Shown here in pieces: positions 42,135 to 53,703 of a DNA stretch of 64,000 nucleotides (within the stretch, counting starts at the first letter, position 1; each line of letters opens with the position of its first letter). Origin of the DNA: Gambelia wislizenii (Eukaryota > Chordata > Lepidosauria > Squamata > Crotaphytidae); contig JAUMIR010000001.1 of the NCBI GenBank assembly GCA_030847615.1, positions 86,539,501 through 86,603,500 on the forward strand, written 5' to 3'. The notes beneath the pieces were generated by a model. The model was not told the origin of the DNA, made no database searches, and worked only from the letters and a program-made list of their open reading frames with translations. Position numbers and translations under genes: made by a program.

Positions 42135-42830
42135 CTGCCTATCTACCTGTCTACCTATTTGTGGCATTTTTATCCCACTTTCTGCAAAAAAAGTGTTCAA
42201 GGCAGCTATCAGGCATCATTAAAAACATTTGAAAACAATGGACCCATTATACCACTGTAACAAAAAAAAAACAGTTTGATAATAAATGTTTGTTACAATA
42301 AACAAAACAGTTCTAATTTATAAGCTGCATCTTCACACCCTTCTTAAAGGCAATAAGAGTGGGAACTGATTGTAACTCCGAGAAAGTGCATTGCAAAATC
42401 TGGGAGAGACATAGGTAAAAGCTTTACTAAGCATCTCAGGACTTTATCAGATGCGTGAAAAAATGCATTGAGAACAAAAATGGGCGACATCATCAGATGA
42501 CATCATCCTTCAGCTGTTCCGAGGTGTAGCACAGGCACGAATAAGGTGTCCCTTTTTATTGATGGCTTAGCCTGTCAATAAAAAAGGGATGCTTTATTCA
42601 TACCTATGTTATGCCCCCGGAACAGCTGAGGACATGGACATCTGATAATATTGCCCTTTGTGTTCTCATCACGTTCTTCTGACATGTTTTGGACATGGTT
42701 TTGTGCCATGTTTCTTCACGTTTGATAAAGTCCTCATACTCAGAGGTCTGCCTACCGAAGGAAAGCAAGAAGGGCACCATCAGGAAGGGCCTTTCACAAC
42801 CTGGGAGCAGGAAGTAAGGGTATTTTTGTG
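42135..42830 (-). mobile_element. LINE 3' region, antisense, split by MITE (42135-42438 and 42734-42830)
   Basis: TTTATCCCACTTTCTGC, then TTCAAGGCAGCTATC, is an antisense tail. AACTCCGAGAAAGTGCATTG and, after the MITE, AGGAAGGGCCTTTCACAACC are the upstream part. L2-like by layout; clade uncertain. Confidence 0.4.
42439..42733. mobile_element. Palindromic Harbinger-like MITE, TSD TCA
   Basis: The 295-bp element has ends GGACTTTATCAGATGC and GTTTGATAAAGTCC, with TCA on both sides (42436-42438 and 42734-42736). The arms pair around TTTTTATTGATGGCTTAGCC facing TGTCAATAAAAAAGGG. Confidence 0.75.
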
Positions 42831-42880
42831 AGAAGAAACATTTCAGGCAGTTCAGGCATTTAATGCTAGATACTGTATAT

Positions 42881-43507
42881 AGAATCATAGAATCATAGAA
42901 TTGCAGAGTTGGAAGAGACCACGAGGGCCATCCAGTCCAACCCCCTGCCATGCAGGAAATCATGATCAAAGCATCCCCGACAGATGGCCATCCAGCCTCT
43001 GTTTAAAGACCTCCAAGGAAGGAGACCCCACCATGCTCCGAGGGAGTGTGTTCCACTGCCGAACAGCTCTTACTGTCAAAAAGTTCCTCCTAATGTTGAG
43101 GTGGAATCTCTGTTCCTGGAGCTTTCATCCATTGCTCCGTGTTCCAATCTCTGGAGCAGCAGAAAACAAGCCCGCTCCATCCTCAGCATAACACCCCTTC
43201 AAATACTTAAACAGGGCTATCATATCGCCTCTTAACCGTCTTTTTTCCAGGCTAAACATACCCAGCTCCCTAAGTCTCTCCTCATAAGGCATCATTTCCA
43301 GACCTTTCACCATTTTAGTTGCCCTTCTCTGGACACGCTCCAATTTGTCAATATCCTTTTTTAATTGTGGTGCCCAGAACTGGACACAGTATTCTAGGTG
43401 AGGCCTGACCAAGGCAGAACAGAGTGGCACTATTACTTCCCTTGATCTAGACACTATACTTCTATTGATACAGCCCAAAATCGCATTGGCTTTTTAGCTG
43501 CCGCATC
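42881..43507 (-). mobile_element. CR1 LINE, 5'-truncated, antisense
   Basis: The CR1 3' repeat is at the left. The minus strand encodes [20 protein letters not shown] through the end of ORF2 with few changes (43125-43478 open). It is truncated at the AADAAAKKA codons near 43507. Confidence 0.9.
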
Positions 43508-43773
43508 TATGGTTGTATGTAAGGGACATATTAAGCAAAGCTCCATTAATTCAAGGAGATCAGAGTCAGCATAAAGGGAAATGATATTTTCTGATTCTGC
43601 ACATCTTTTCCTGTGACAGTGCACAATGGAACATAAAAAAAAAACCAAAAAACCCATGTAACGCTTTGATGACAGGTAACGTTTCCAGATGTGGGGAAAA
43701 TCCCCAACTCCATAACTGACCATCTGAGTCCTTTGAGGGCAAAATCTGAGTGACCAGATGAATCCCTCTCTAT
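43508..43773. other. No recognised feature
   Basis: Short unique spacer; nothing identified. Confidence 0.4.
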
Positions 43774-43996
43774 GTTGCTGTGTGCTTTCAAGTCATTTCT
43801 GACTTAACAGTAAGGCAAACCTATCATGGGATTTTCTTGGCCAGATATGTTCAGAGAGGGGTGGCCTTTGCCTTCCTCTGAAGCTGGAAGAGTAACACTT
43901 GTCCAAGGCTACCCAGTGAGTCTCTACTGCTAAGCGGGGTTTTGAACCCTGGTCTCCACAAGTCCTAGTCCAACACTCAAACACTATAGTGCATTT
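43774..43996 (-). mobile_element. Sauria SINE, near full length, antisense
   Basis: The tail is at the left (GTGTGCTTTCAAGTCATTTC), then TATCATGGGATTTTCTTGGC, and the tRNA-like head is at the right with an inverted B box (TTTTGAACCCTGG) and an inverted A-box region. Confidence 0.8.
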
Positions 43997-44076
43997 GCTC
44001 TCTCCTTTCTAAACCAAACCATTTAGTGAGATAGCACTCCAAGATGGGATCTTCCCTTGCATTCTGAAGTCACAGG

Positions 44077-44299
44077 GCTTTTATCACCCTACACTGTTAT
44101 AGTGCTATTATTCTACTTTAACTGCTATGGCTGCCTCCTGTGGAATTCTGGGGTTTGTAGTTTAGTAAGGTCTAAGAGCTCTCTGGCTGAGAGTTGTAAA
44201 TGCCCCTCCCTAAACTGCAAATCCCAGGATTCCACAGGAGGCAGGCATAGCTGGTAATATGGAATAATAGCGCTATAACAATGTAGTGTGATAATCTCC
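44077..44299. mobile_element. Palindromic MITE (4549 family)
   Basis: CTACTTTAACTGCTATGGC and GTGGAATTCTGGGGTTTGTA mirror TGCAAATCCCAGGATTCCAC and ATAGCTGGTAATATGG. Both ends show the CACTAC/GTAGTGTG inverted terminus. Confidence 0.7.
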
Positions 44300-45360
44300 T
44301 GTCTCATTTGTGGTCTGTAACATGCATTTCCTGAATATGCAGGAAGCACATTTGCCCTTAGAACTAGACTGCATCTACTAAATGACTTTCATTAAAATCT
44401 ATAATGGCAAATTTTGATTTTGAAAGAGTCTAGCCAGACTATTGGTTCACTTTGACTCATGTTTGCTTTGATTTTTGTTCACTCTTATTCATTTGTTCTG
44501 ATGAATTTGAACCAATGATCTGAACACAAAAAAAGCTGGAGTTACATATTGAAAGAAGGTCTCCTTGTTTCATATTCCATATGTGATGAATATTCATTTG
44601 AACCACAGCAGCTGATTTAATTATCACACCAGTGGTTACTGCTGCATTCCTTCTGATCTAGACCAGAACTGCAGAGTTCTTGGTTCAAACAATCAGTCAG
44701 TGAAATCTGTACAATTTTACATGAGCTACTTATTCTCACTGTGCTTCAAAATTCCATCTATGAAACTGGGACAACACTACTGTTCTTTACAAGTGCGTTA
44801 CAAGAATAAATTCATTAATGCATATGAAGTGCTCGGAAACATAATGACAGTGATTAGCACCATAGAAAAGTCCCTGAATTAATACAGTGATTACTGACAA
44901 ATATAATTCAGGTTTTCAGGGATGCAAATTTCATTCAATTGTTGTTCTTATTCTGATTTTAGCAAGCTGACTGCTACCCCCCTCCCTTACGGGAAAGGAT
45001 TTAGCTACACAGTACTGAAAGCAGTACTGAAAGTTAATTCTCAGTAAACCTTTAGATTAAATCCTTAGCAATAAGCCTAATCACACATTTGCAAAGCAAA
45101 CTATATGCTGTTTCCATTTGAGAAGTTTTCTATTCAGTGTGAGTGTGTGTGAGCACGCACACACACATAATTTTCTAGTATGGAAACTGATTTCAAAAGA
45201 ATAAACCAAACAAAGTAGGTTCCTCTCATAGGAAGGAAATTGTGATGAGTGTATTTAATTATGGCTAAATCTAATTGTTTTTCTCAACTGAACTAGGCCC
45301 ATTGAAGTATACCCCAAATAAAAAGGAATATGGTGGGGAAAGTACCTTTAAGACTAAGGA
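44300..45360. other. Unique DNA with short CA/GT microsatellite
   Basis: GTGTGAGTGTGTGTGAGCAC followed by CACACACAC lies at 45138-45168. Nothing else recognised. Confidence 0.45.
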
Positions 45361-45565
45361 CCCTTTCACACTGCAGAGTTATAGCATTATGATTCTCCTT
45401 TAACTGTAATGGCAACATACTATGGAATCCTGGGATTTGTAGTTTAAAATTTTCAGCTAGAAAGCTCTAGTGCCTCACCAAACTAGAAGCCCCACATTCT
45501 TAATAGGATGTTGCTATGGCAGTTAATGTGGGATCATAGTGCTTATGTTGTATATGTGAAAGGGC
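45361..45565. mobile_element. Palindromic MITE (4549 family)
   Basis: Ends are CCCTTTCACACTGCAGAG and TATATGTGAAAGGG. The inner arms TCCTTTAACTGTAATGGC and GCTATGGCAGTTAATG mirror each other. Confidence 0.7.
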
Positions 45566-45785
45566 TGTAATTGAGCTTTCATGGATTTTAATCCACTTCT
45601 TCAGATGCATAGACAGAATACAATCTTCAGTCATCTTCAGGAATTATACCAATGCCTCTGAAGAAGTGGACTGAAATCCACAAAACCTCTTGCTAAAATT
45701 AATCAATTTGTCTTAAAGGTGCCACTCAGTTCCTCACCTTTCCCCTTTTTATACTGAAACAGACTAGTATGGCTATCTCTTTGAA
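45566..45785 (+). mobile_element. Hammerhead-associated element with two inverted units
   Basis: The left unit (45572-45610) contains GAGCTTTCATGGATTTT and ATCCACTTCTTCAGATGC. The right unit (45655-45692) is its reverse complement, CTGAAGAAGTGGACTG then AAATCCACAAAACCTC. Each resembles CTGA(T/A)GA, stem II, GAAA. The tail TTGTCTTAAAGGTGCCAC is shared with 1686 and 24135. Penelope origin is inferred. Confidence 0.5.
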
Positions 45786-46794
45786 AATCATTGAATCAAT
45801 AGGAACTTGACAAGTCATCATTTACGTAAATTCAATATAGCCAATAGTTTTACTCTAGTTGGGCAAAACTATTTAGGTCTACCTCTATATCTATTTTGGA
45901 TTTTTGTGATTTTTTCAGTTTCATATTAAAGTAAGGCCTGAGATCTATACAATTCTGCATATTTCTCTTTCTAACTTTGTAAACATCTTTTTTGTTGTTG
46001 TTGTTCTTGACATGTTCAGGGGAGTTTGGATTAAACTATCTGCAACGTAATGTAACAATTTGATTAAGGCCATTTGCAATTTTAAGCTTCTTGCACCTGA
46101 ATTAAAAAAAAACTTTGCAAAATTGTGGGGTAATTTCTAATCTCAGTGAAAATTCCGTTGCAAAATATGAAAAAGGCCCATATCCAAAGGATGTGTTGTG
46201 TGTGCAAAACAAGTGTGTACCACACAAACACCCAGAGACAGAAAACACAAGATGGAATAAGAATTATTCCTTATTCCATTAGACAAAATGAAACAAACAT
46301 AATTGTATCATGGGGTTTTGCTGACCCTAATGAATTCCACTATTCTTTCCTTCCCTCAATGCTGCCATGGAAGAAACTGGCCAAGTTTGTCCCTGACTGC
46401 TGACAACCTACTGATAACCCCAAAGCTTGCCACTTTTACTTCAATGCCACATGGTTTGCCAGAAAATGGGGCTTTAAATTTTTGTTTTGTTTTGTTTTGT
46501 TTTGGTAGCAATACATTACATTGGCTATGATTTTAAAAAGTACCCTAATGACAAAAATCAACAGATATATTGATAATCTTTATCCAGGGTATGTTTATTT
46601 GTGTGTTTGCTTATAGGGAAAGGTGTGCATAACAAGCGTCTGAAATCTGAAGATGTTGTTTACAACTGTGAAACAGTTAAGGGCAAAGATCCCAAATGAA
46701 AGTTTGGGGAGTGTAACACTTTGTATGGGCAGCTCCATGACCTCCATTCTGCCCTGTCTGCTGTGTCCTCATCCAGGAGAGTATGGTAACCACA
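45786..46794. other. Unique DNA with a TTTTG repeat at 46481-46505
   Basis: Pentanucleotide repeat only; frames at 46146-46403 and 46303-46530 have no recognisable similarity. Confidence 0.45.
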
Positions 46795-46914
46795 ACACAA
46801 GGCGTTCTTGGCAAATTTTGTTCAGAGGGGGGTTTGCCAAGGCTTTCAGCTGAGGCTGACAGAGCCTGACTTGCCTAGGGTTATCCAGTGGGTTTCTGTG
46901 GCTGAGCAGGGATC

Positions 46915-47832
46915 AATATCTTTATCAATGACTTGGGTGAGGGAATAGAGGGTATGCTTATCAAGTTTGCAGATGACACCAAATTAGGAGGAGTAGCTAA
47001 TATCTCAGAGGACAGGATCAGAATCCAAAATGACCTCAACAGATTAGAAAGCTGGGCCAATACTAACAAAATGAATGTCAACAGGGAGAAATGTAGGATA
47101 CTACACTTGGCAGTAAAAATGAAATGCACAGATATAGGATGGGTGACACATGGCTTGAGGGCAGTACATGTGAAAATGATCTAGGAGTCTTAGTGGACCA
47201 CAAACTGGACATGAATTAGCAGTGTGATGCAGCAGCTAAAAAAGCCAATGCAATTCTAGGCTGCATTAATAGGAATATAGTGTCTAGATTAAGGGAAGTA
47301 ATAGTGTCACTCTATTCTGCTTTGGTCAGACTTCACCTGGAATACTGTGTCCAGTTCTGGGCACCACAATTCAAGAAGGACATTGACAAGCTGGAACATG
47401 TCCAGAGGAGGGAGACCAGAATGGTGGGAGGTCTGGAAGCCATGCCTTATGAGGAGCGGCTTAGGGAGCTGGATATGTTTAGTCTGGAGGAGAGAAGGTT
47501 GAGAGGGGACATGATAGCCATGTTTAAATATTTGAAGGGATGCCATACTACGGATGGAGCAAACTTGTTTTCTGATGCTCCAGAGGCTAGGACACGGAGC
47601 AATGGGTTCAAACTACAGGAAAAGAGATTCCACCTGAACATTAGAAAGAACTTTCTGACAGTAAGAGCTGTTCAGAAGTGGAATGCACAGAAGTGGTGGA
47701 GTCTCCTTCTTTGGAGGTTTTTAAACAGAGGCTGGATGGCCATCTGTCGGGGATGCTTTGATTGTGTATTCCTGCATGGCAGGGGGTTGGACTGGATGGC
47801 CCTTGTGGTCTCTTCCAACTCTATGATTCTAT
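46915..47832 (+). mobile_element. CR1 LINE, 5'-truncated, nested in SINE
   Basis: It starts at AATATCTTTATCAATGACTT within the reverse transcriptase and ends CTATGATTCTATAG. It is more diverged than the 16871 copy. Confidence 0.9.
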
Positions 47833-47834
47833 AG
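46933..47834 (+). pseudogene. CR1 reverse transcriptase C-terminal remnant
   Basis: The FADD box is present in [20 protein letters not shown] (from about 46954). The frame shifts near 47110 and a TAG follows near 47217. A second open piece (47280-47834) covers [20 protein letters not shown] to the end. Not functional. Confidence 0.85.
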
Positions 47835-47885
47835 TTTCCCAGAGTCCTAGTCCAGTACTCAAACCACTGGCTGGCTCTCTCAGGT

Positions 47886-48639
47886 GCTCTAGCCTAAGGC
47901 AAAATTTTCAAGTAGCCTCTCATAAAAGGAGATGGCAGCCTAAATAAAAGATAGCACAGGTGCCATGTTCACTTAAAAAAAATCTTACGCCTTATTACAC
48001 GTTTCATTCTCCTGTCATGCTCACTACCTTAACCTGATGGAAAATTTCTTTTGCACTGGAAATCAAGACCTGTAACAAATATAAGCTCTTTAATATAGCA
48101 GATTTGACAGAGCAGACTGTATAACGTGTTAGAAAAGTACAGCCCCGTGGGAAGATTGCAACCTCAGGATTGTTCTTGTGGCCCATAGCCCCCCTTTTGC
48201 CCCAAAATGATCTATAGGGGCTGTGGAAGTCATTTTTACCATGTTTGGAACCTCCCCTCTGAACCAAGGTCAAAATGAAATTTTGCAAAATATTTCAAAA
48301 AACTTTTTTGGCCTCAAAATGCGCTCTAGGGGACCCAATACATGCCTCCATGTCTCTGAGAGGGTATTGGGGCAGTTGGGGCATTTTTTTTTATTTTTAT
48401 TTTTTTGTAGGAGCAGGTGAAGTGGGGTGTATGACCTTCTAAGGTCTCCTGGAGGTCTAAAGCAGTCCCCTAGTCTTCATAGTTGCCCACCCCTGCTGTA
48501 TAATATAGCATCTATATATAGCTATCTACAGTATATCTATATTATTTGTAAGCAGTTGATACAGGCAAGTCAGGGAAGAGAAATAAAAATATGCATGATA
48601 TGGAGGAAGGCGCAGGAAGAGCAATTTTCCTCTTTCTCT
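47886..48639. other. Possible MITE relic 48115-48500; otherwise unrecognised
   Basis: GATTGCAACCTCAGGATTG at the left and AGTTGCCCACCCCTGCTG at the right resemble the ends of a hAT-type non-autonomous element. The interior has T runs. Weak. Confidence 0.3.
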
Positions 48640-48999
48640 TCCTCATTATTAGAATCTAGGGTACTTCACCACAGAATGCATAAACTGTCAAAGCCCTTGC
48701 CACATGATGTAGTATGGGCTGCCACCCTTGATGGTTTTAAATGGGGTGGGGAGGATAAGTATTCATAGAGGCAGGAGTCATCAATGGCTATTAATGAGGA
48801 AGGATATATAGCACTTCCCATATTAGAGGCAGAATGCCTCTGTATATCAGTTCCTGGGGAACCTAAGTAGGAGGGTACTATTGAGGTTATTTTCTGCCTG
48901 TGGGCATCCTGTAGACATTTTGTGGAGTATTGTGGGAGCAGAATGCAGGATTCAACAGGCCTTTGGTTTGATTTAACGGGGTTCTTCCTATATTATTAC
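48640..48999 (+). mobile_element. CR1/L3-like LINE 3' end, sense
   Basis: ACATGATGTAGTATGGGCTG, GATGGTTTTAAATGGGG, GGCAGAATGCCTCTGTATAT and a final GGGTTCTTCCTATATT follow the order of a squamate CR1/L3 3' region. The antisense copies at 27816 and 29093 cover adjacent parts. Confidence 0.65.
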
Positions 49000-49076
49000 A
49001 GCCAAAGCCAAAGTCCCATTCAAGTGCACCCCATTTTCACTGTCAACACAGAACATCCACAATTTCTAACACCCTC

Positions 49077-49131
49077 TGTGTGTGTTTGTGTGTGTGTTTG
49101 TGCCTGGCTGGCTGGCTGGCTGGCTGGCTTC
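49077..49131. repeat. Compound TG and GGCT microsatellite
   Basis: A (TG)n tract with TTTG interruptions is followed by five or six GGCT units. Confidence 0.9.
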
Positions 49132-49195
49132 AAGTTGCCTGTTGACTTATGATGACCCCATGGATTTCATAGGGATTAGGCAAGGGTTTTTTAAA
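49132..49195 (-). mobile_element. Sauria-type SINE tail, antisense
   Basis: AAGTTGCCTGTTGACTTATG then ATGACCCCATGGATTTCATA matches the inverted tail of the 5S-Sauria SINE at 8379. Head absent. Confidence 0.55.
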
Positions 49196-50854
49196 AAGGT
49201 ATGTGCTAATCTTACTAATAATTTAAAGCCAGGGTAGGGAAAATGTAGCCTGTAGGCTCATGCAACTTCAACCTCCTTTTTGCAACCTCCATGTCCGCAC
49301 TTAGACCCCCAAAGCTGTCAGACCCCCTTGAATTTTATTTTTTTCCCAGGCACAAAATTGTCCTCCAAGTGTCTCCAGCTACTGGACAGAGCAGCAGTAA
49401 TACCAAACACCCATATACACCATTTCCAGCATCCAGTCCTACCAAATCATTCAAAAATTGTCCCAAAATCCCAGAAGTGAAAACATGATAGACTTGTGGT
49501 CACATATGAAAGGGACTTTCAGCTAATTTTCTAAAACTGTCAATCAGATGAAAACTGAAAGGGGCAGCTGGTAGAGAATATACTATGAACACATCATTTG
49601 TATATTTTTTTAAAGTACACTTAAAAATACATTTTTTTTAAAAAAAAAGTAGGCTTACAAATACCCAATACTCAAATGTAGAAAAAAATTCCCCAGAATG
49701 ATCCTCCCTGCCCCATCAGTGGAACAAAAAGCAAACATTATTTGTTATGCAAAAAAAAGTAATGTTGGTACCAGTTGTTTTATTTCAAGAAAGAAATGTC
49801 ATGATGCCCTCACTAACTCCAAATGTGGTGTTACAGCTACTGTTTGTTTGTTGTAACGCTTTACGTCCGTGCTCTGCACCATCCATATTCACATGCTTGG
49901 ACCTGTCCACTTACGCAGCAGTATGATGGGTTTTCTGTGAATAAGAAACAGGATCAGTGACTTCATGGGCTCAGTTCAAAGTGTAAATGTTACAAAAGAG
50001 AGAGAGACCATTTGCAATGTCTTTTGTGGCCTGCTGATTTCTGAAACTGAGCACTAAACTAATTCAGCCCTGTCTTTGCCCAGAGGGTGAACAATTACAT
50101 AAAGTCTGTGTCATCCTACTTGTTAGAACGGTGGGTAAACAGTATGAAACAAAAGATAAAGCCAGCTCTCCTGTTCGTTGTCTCATGTGATGGATGAGTC
50201 AGGAACCTTTGGTCAGCATGACGTGCAAAAAGCAAAACACTGGGGCGGATGAAAAACTCAGGGGAGAGGGTGGTGAAATGACATCCACAAATGGTACTTG
50301 ACTGGGGAAAAGCAAGACATAACTATGCCTGCAAACAAAATAGGTAGGTAAAAGGTTGTGTTGATACACTTTTCTTTTTAAGATTCTGGAGACATTTAGA
50401 TGGCCTGTCTTTTTATCTCTAGTGTTTTCCAGCTCAGTATGCTGTTGGATGTAGCAGAATATATTATTGGTTTTGGCAGGATTTTGAGAAATAAACACTC
50501 TGACATTAATATTGCTAAGCAGGCCATACTGTTTTGCCTTCTGTAGAGAAAACTAATGCAAACCATAAAGCTTTATTTTCCTTCACATGAAGCTAGTGTT
50601 TTCCCCGTTCCTTTTCAGCAAAAGCTTGTATGGTAGCTCAGATATCCTTACTACATTGCAAATGTCAAATTCCCCATTAGTACCCTAAAAAGGCACACTG
50701 CATTGTGCAATATTTTCTGGAACCAACATAAACAGTGATGTGATCATCCTATGTAAGTCCCTATTCACATATCAGAAGAACTACGGTATGAATTTCTAAT
50801 ACATTAATCTGTTGCTATTGCTGGAATAGACTGTGGCATGATTACAGTTTGGAA
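49196..50854. other. Unique DNA; possible conserved block 49780-50520
   Basis: Apart from a possible MITE end near 49222-49300, no repeat is recognised. The 49780-50520 block has a mixed composition and few simple repeats. No gene identified. Confidence 0.3.
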
Positions 50855-50985
50855 AATTGGGGATCAGGTTGGACTTCAATCCCCAGAATCCCCCAGACAG
50901 GATCTACATGTGGTTATGTTGGCTGGGAGTTTCTGGGAACTGTAGATGAAAAAAGATACATTTTCTAAGCTCTGAGAAGGATAAG
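50855..50985. mobile_element. Palindromic MITE relic (863 family)
   Basis: TTGGACTTCAATCCCCAGAA and the mirrored TTTCTGGGAACTGTAGATG, ending TTTCTAAGCTCTG, form the same fold-back as 863-985. Confidence 0.5.
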
Positions 50986-51879
50986 GTCAGTCTGGGAGTT
51001 TGATTTTCTATATTTCTGATGTAATATCAGTGGCTCCATCACTGTTCAGGAAACAGCAGGCAGCTTTTTAGTTGAAGTGGGTACCAGAGAGACCATAGAA
51101 TCAGCTGTGCAAGTTTCCTTTCCCAAGTGGTAAATCTGAATTAGCTTGAAAGATATCTCACAGCTTTTAAGGCTGCACAGAATTGACAAAGTTGTGCTGT
51201 TTTGCTGTGCCAAGAACAACAACAACAGTTCTTGCAAGTTGCGGGAACTTTCCACGTGCTGTTTTTCTTCCCATTAGTGTTTCCTGAGTGGTTGGGAACA
51301 CCAAATTTTAACCATTTGGGAAATTGTCGAATACCCATTCCATCCCTAGTCAGAGCCACAGAAAACAACCTGGGGAGCCACATGTGGGTACCCAGCCCTG
51401 TTTTGTATTATGACAATTTAGAAAATTCCTCTCTAGGTATAGGCAGGAAAAGTAGATAATACTTGCCATTGTAAGCTGTTAGATCACTAAAACTTTCAAA
51501 ACAGTTTCTTTAAATTGGCCTAGTTATTTTTTCCAAGCAACACTAAATCCCACAAAACTAATAGGTTTAAAATTATTATTACAGGTATCCTGGTTAACAA
51601 AGCAGGTGCATTCCTAGGCGTTACTTCTTGAACAGAAACTTTGTACCAAAGGTGGAAATAACATGGAAAGAAAAGGTACCTACACCACAAAACACAAGAG
51701 CAGTTCAACATATTTCAGCAAACTTTTCATTCAAAACAAACAATATGCACATGTGAAATGAAATGACCATGTCAGGAAAGGCTTGTATAAGTAAACAAAA
51801 ACATTTCCAATCTTTTAGATACTACCTGAAGACATATTCCAAAATGAATCCAAGGATGACTTTTGCTCTCCACTCTCTC
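50986..51879. other. No recognised feature
   Basis: Unique DNA; nothing identified. Confidence 0.4.
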
Positions 51880-51882
51880 ACT

Positions 51883-52478
51883 CTCTCTCTGGCTTTTCTT
51901 CGCAAACGAAGATTCAGGAAGGACTCATCCCGCGCTTTCTGCAAGCGCGCTGATGACTAAAAAGGCCAATCCGAGATAAACAAGTCCGGTTGCAGAAAGC
52001 ACAGCAGAAGGTCTCCTTGGGTGATGTTTCTGGGTTGTGATTCTTTCTGCGTTGTCGTTTCTCTTCAAGACTTGTTTGGCATGAGTTCTCAAATAAGGCT
52101 GCAGCATTGTGGATAGTGCGTCTCCATGCCTCCCGATGTGAGGCCAGGGCGGACCACTGTTGGTGATCAATTTGGCCGAGCCTGAGATGTTGTTTCAGGG
52201 AGTCTTTGTATCGCTTTTTTGGAGCACCCCTCTTACGCTGACCATCCTAGAAACGTGCCCTGCCCAGTGCAGCCGCGTTCTCAATATCATAGCCTCAATA
52301 CTGGTGATCCCTGCTTGCTCAAGGACAGCAACATTCGTCACATAGTCAGTCCAGTGTATATTTAGGATTGTGCATAGACAGCACTAATGAAAGTGCTCGA
52401 GGAGTCGTAGGTGGTGGCAATAGGTGACCCATGTTTCAGATCCATAAAGGAGGATAGACAGTACAACGGCTCTATGAG
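51883..52478 (-). mobile_element. LINE-X 3' part, antisense arm of head-to-head pair
   Basis: On the minus strand this runs from the codons for IVLSILLYGS to the (AG)n tail. It lacks about 55 bp around the SQRKRGAP region. It meets a sense copy at 52478-52482. Confidence 0.82.
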
Positions 52479-53703
52479 TAGAAAAGGTCTGTGGCAGATC
52501 CTGGAAAGACTAGGATGTCCCCCCAAATTCCTTAAAATGATTATCTTGCTGCACGAGGGCCAGCGTGGTCAAGTCAGATATGGTGATGCTCTTTCAGAGC
52601 CCTTTCTAATAACTAATGGAGTGAAGCAAGGTTGTGTTCTTGCACCAACTTTATTTACAATCTTCTTCAGCATGATGCTCCAAAGGACTATGGCAGAGCT
52701 CGAAGAAGACGACGGCATCTATATACATTACCGTACTGATGGTAGCTAGTTTAACTTAAGTCGTCTGAGGGCTCACACTAAGACTCTAAACTATCTAGTC
52801 CGTGAGCTGCTCTTCGCTGATGATGCTGCCCTTGTTGCCCACGCAGAAGCAGCTCTGCAGCGCCTAACATCCTGCTTTGCAACAGCTGCAGAGCTGTTTG
52901 GGTTAGAAGTCAACCTGAAGAAAACAGAAGTTCTTTACCAGCCTGCACCACAGGACGAACACCACCATCCCCACATTGCCATCGGCAATTCTGTGCTTTA
53001 GTCCGTTCAGCAGTTCACCTACCTGGGAAGCATCATCTCCTCAGATGCCAAGATTGACAAAGAGATTGATCACAGATTAGCAAAGGCACATAGCGCATTT
53101 GGAAGACTTTACAAAAGAGTCTGGAGTAATAAACACCTAAGGCGAAACACAAAAATCAGTGTGTATAGATCCATTGTACTGTCTATTCTCCTTTATGGGT
53201 CTGAAACATGGGTCACCTATCGCCACCACTTACGACTCCTCGAACGCTTCTGTCAGTGCTGTTTATGCACAATCCTAAATATACACTGGACTGACTATGT
53301 GACGAATGTTGCTGTCCTTGAGCAAGCAGGGATCACCAGCATTGAGGCCATGATATTGAGAACACAACTACACTGGGCAGGGCATGTTTCTAGGATGGAG
53401 GACCATCGCCTCCCCAAAATAGTACTCTACGGTGAACTCGCCACGAGTCAGCGTAAGAGGGGCGCTCCAAAAAAGCGATACAAGGACTCCCTGAAAGAAC
53501 ATCTCAGGCTCGGCCAAATTGATCATCAACAATTGTCCGCCCTGGCCTCACATCAGGAGGCATGGAGATGCACTATCCACAATGCTGCAGCCTTATTTGA
53601 GAACTCACACCAAACAAGTCTTGAAGAGAAACAACAATGCAGAAAGAATCACAACCCAGAAACATCACCCAAGGAGACCTACTGCTGTGCCTTCTGTAAC
53701 TGA
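52411..53703 (+). pseudogene. LINE-X reverse transcriptase C-terminal part with zinc-finger end
   Basis: From SRKGLWQ (52479) to CAFCN (53703) one reading frame holds for about 400 codons with no frameshift, interrupted only by stops at 52747-52749 and 52999-53001. Visible blocks: GVKQGCVLAPTLFTIFFSMM; the ELLFADDAALV catalytic box (about 52807-52839); LKKTEVLYQP; LYGSETWVTYRHH; AGHVSRMEDHRLPKIVLYGE. A terminal CAFCNxTCLSRIGLFxSH resembles a C2H2/CCHC finger, with a TGA in it at 53701. It encodes a non-LTR reverse transcriptase distinct from CR1 and Bov-B. The endonuclease and 5' half are missing. The first 23 codons of the frame lie in the antisense neighbour and are artefacts. Confidence 0.85.

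Larger units (their letters stand above)
46795..47885 (-). mobile_element. Sauria SINE, antisense, split by CR1 (46795-46914 and 47834-47885)
   Basis: GCGTTCTTGGCAAATTTTGT through GGCTGAGCAGGGAT is the SINE middle. After the CR1, TTTCCCAGAGTCCTAGTCC and CAAACCACTGGCTGGC is the inverted head. About 13 expected bases around the B box are missing at the junction. Confidence 0.75.
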
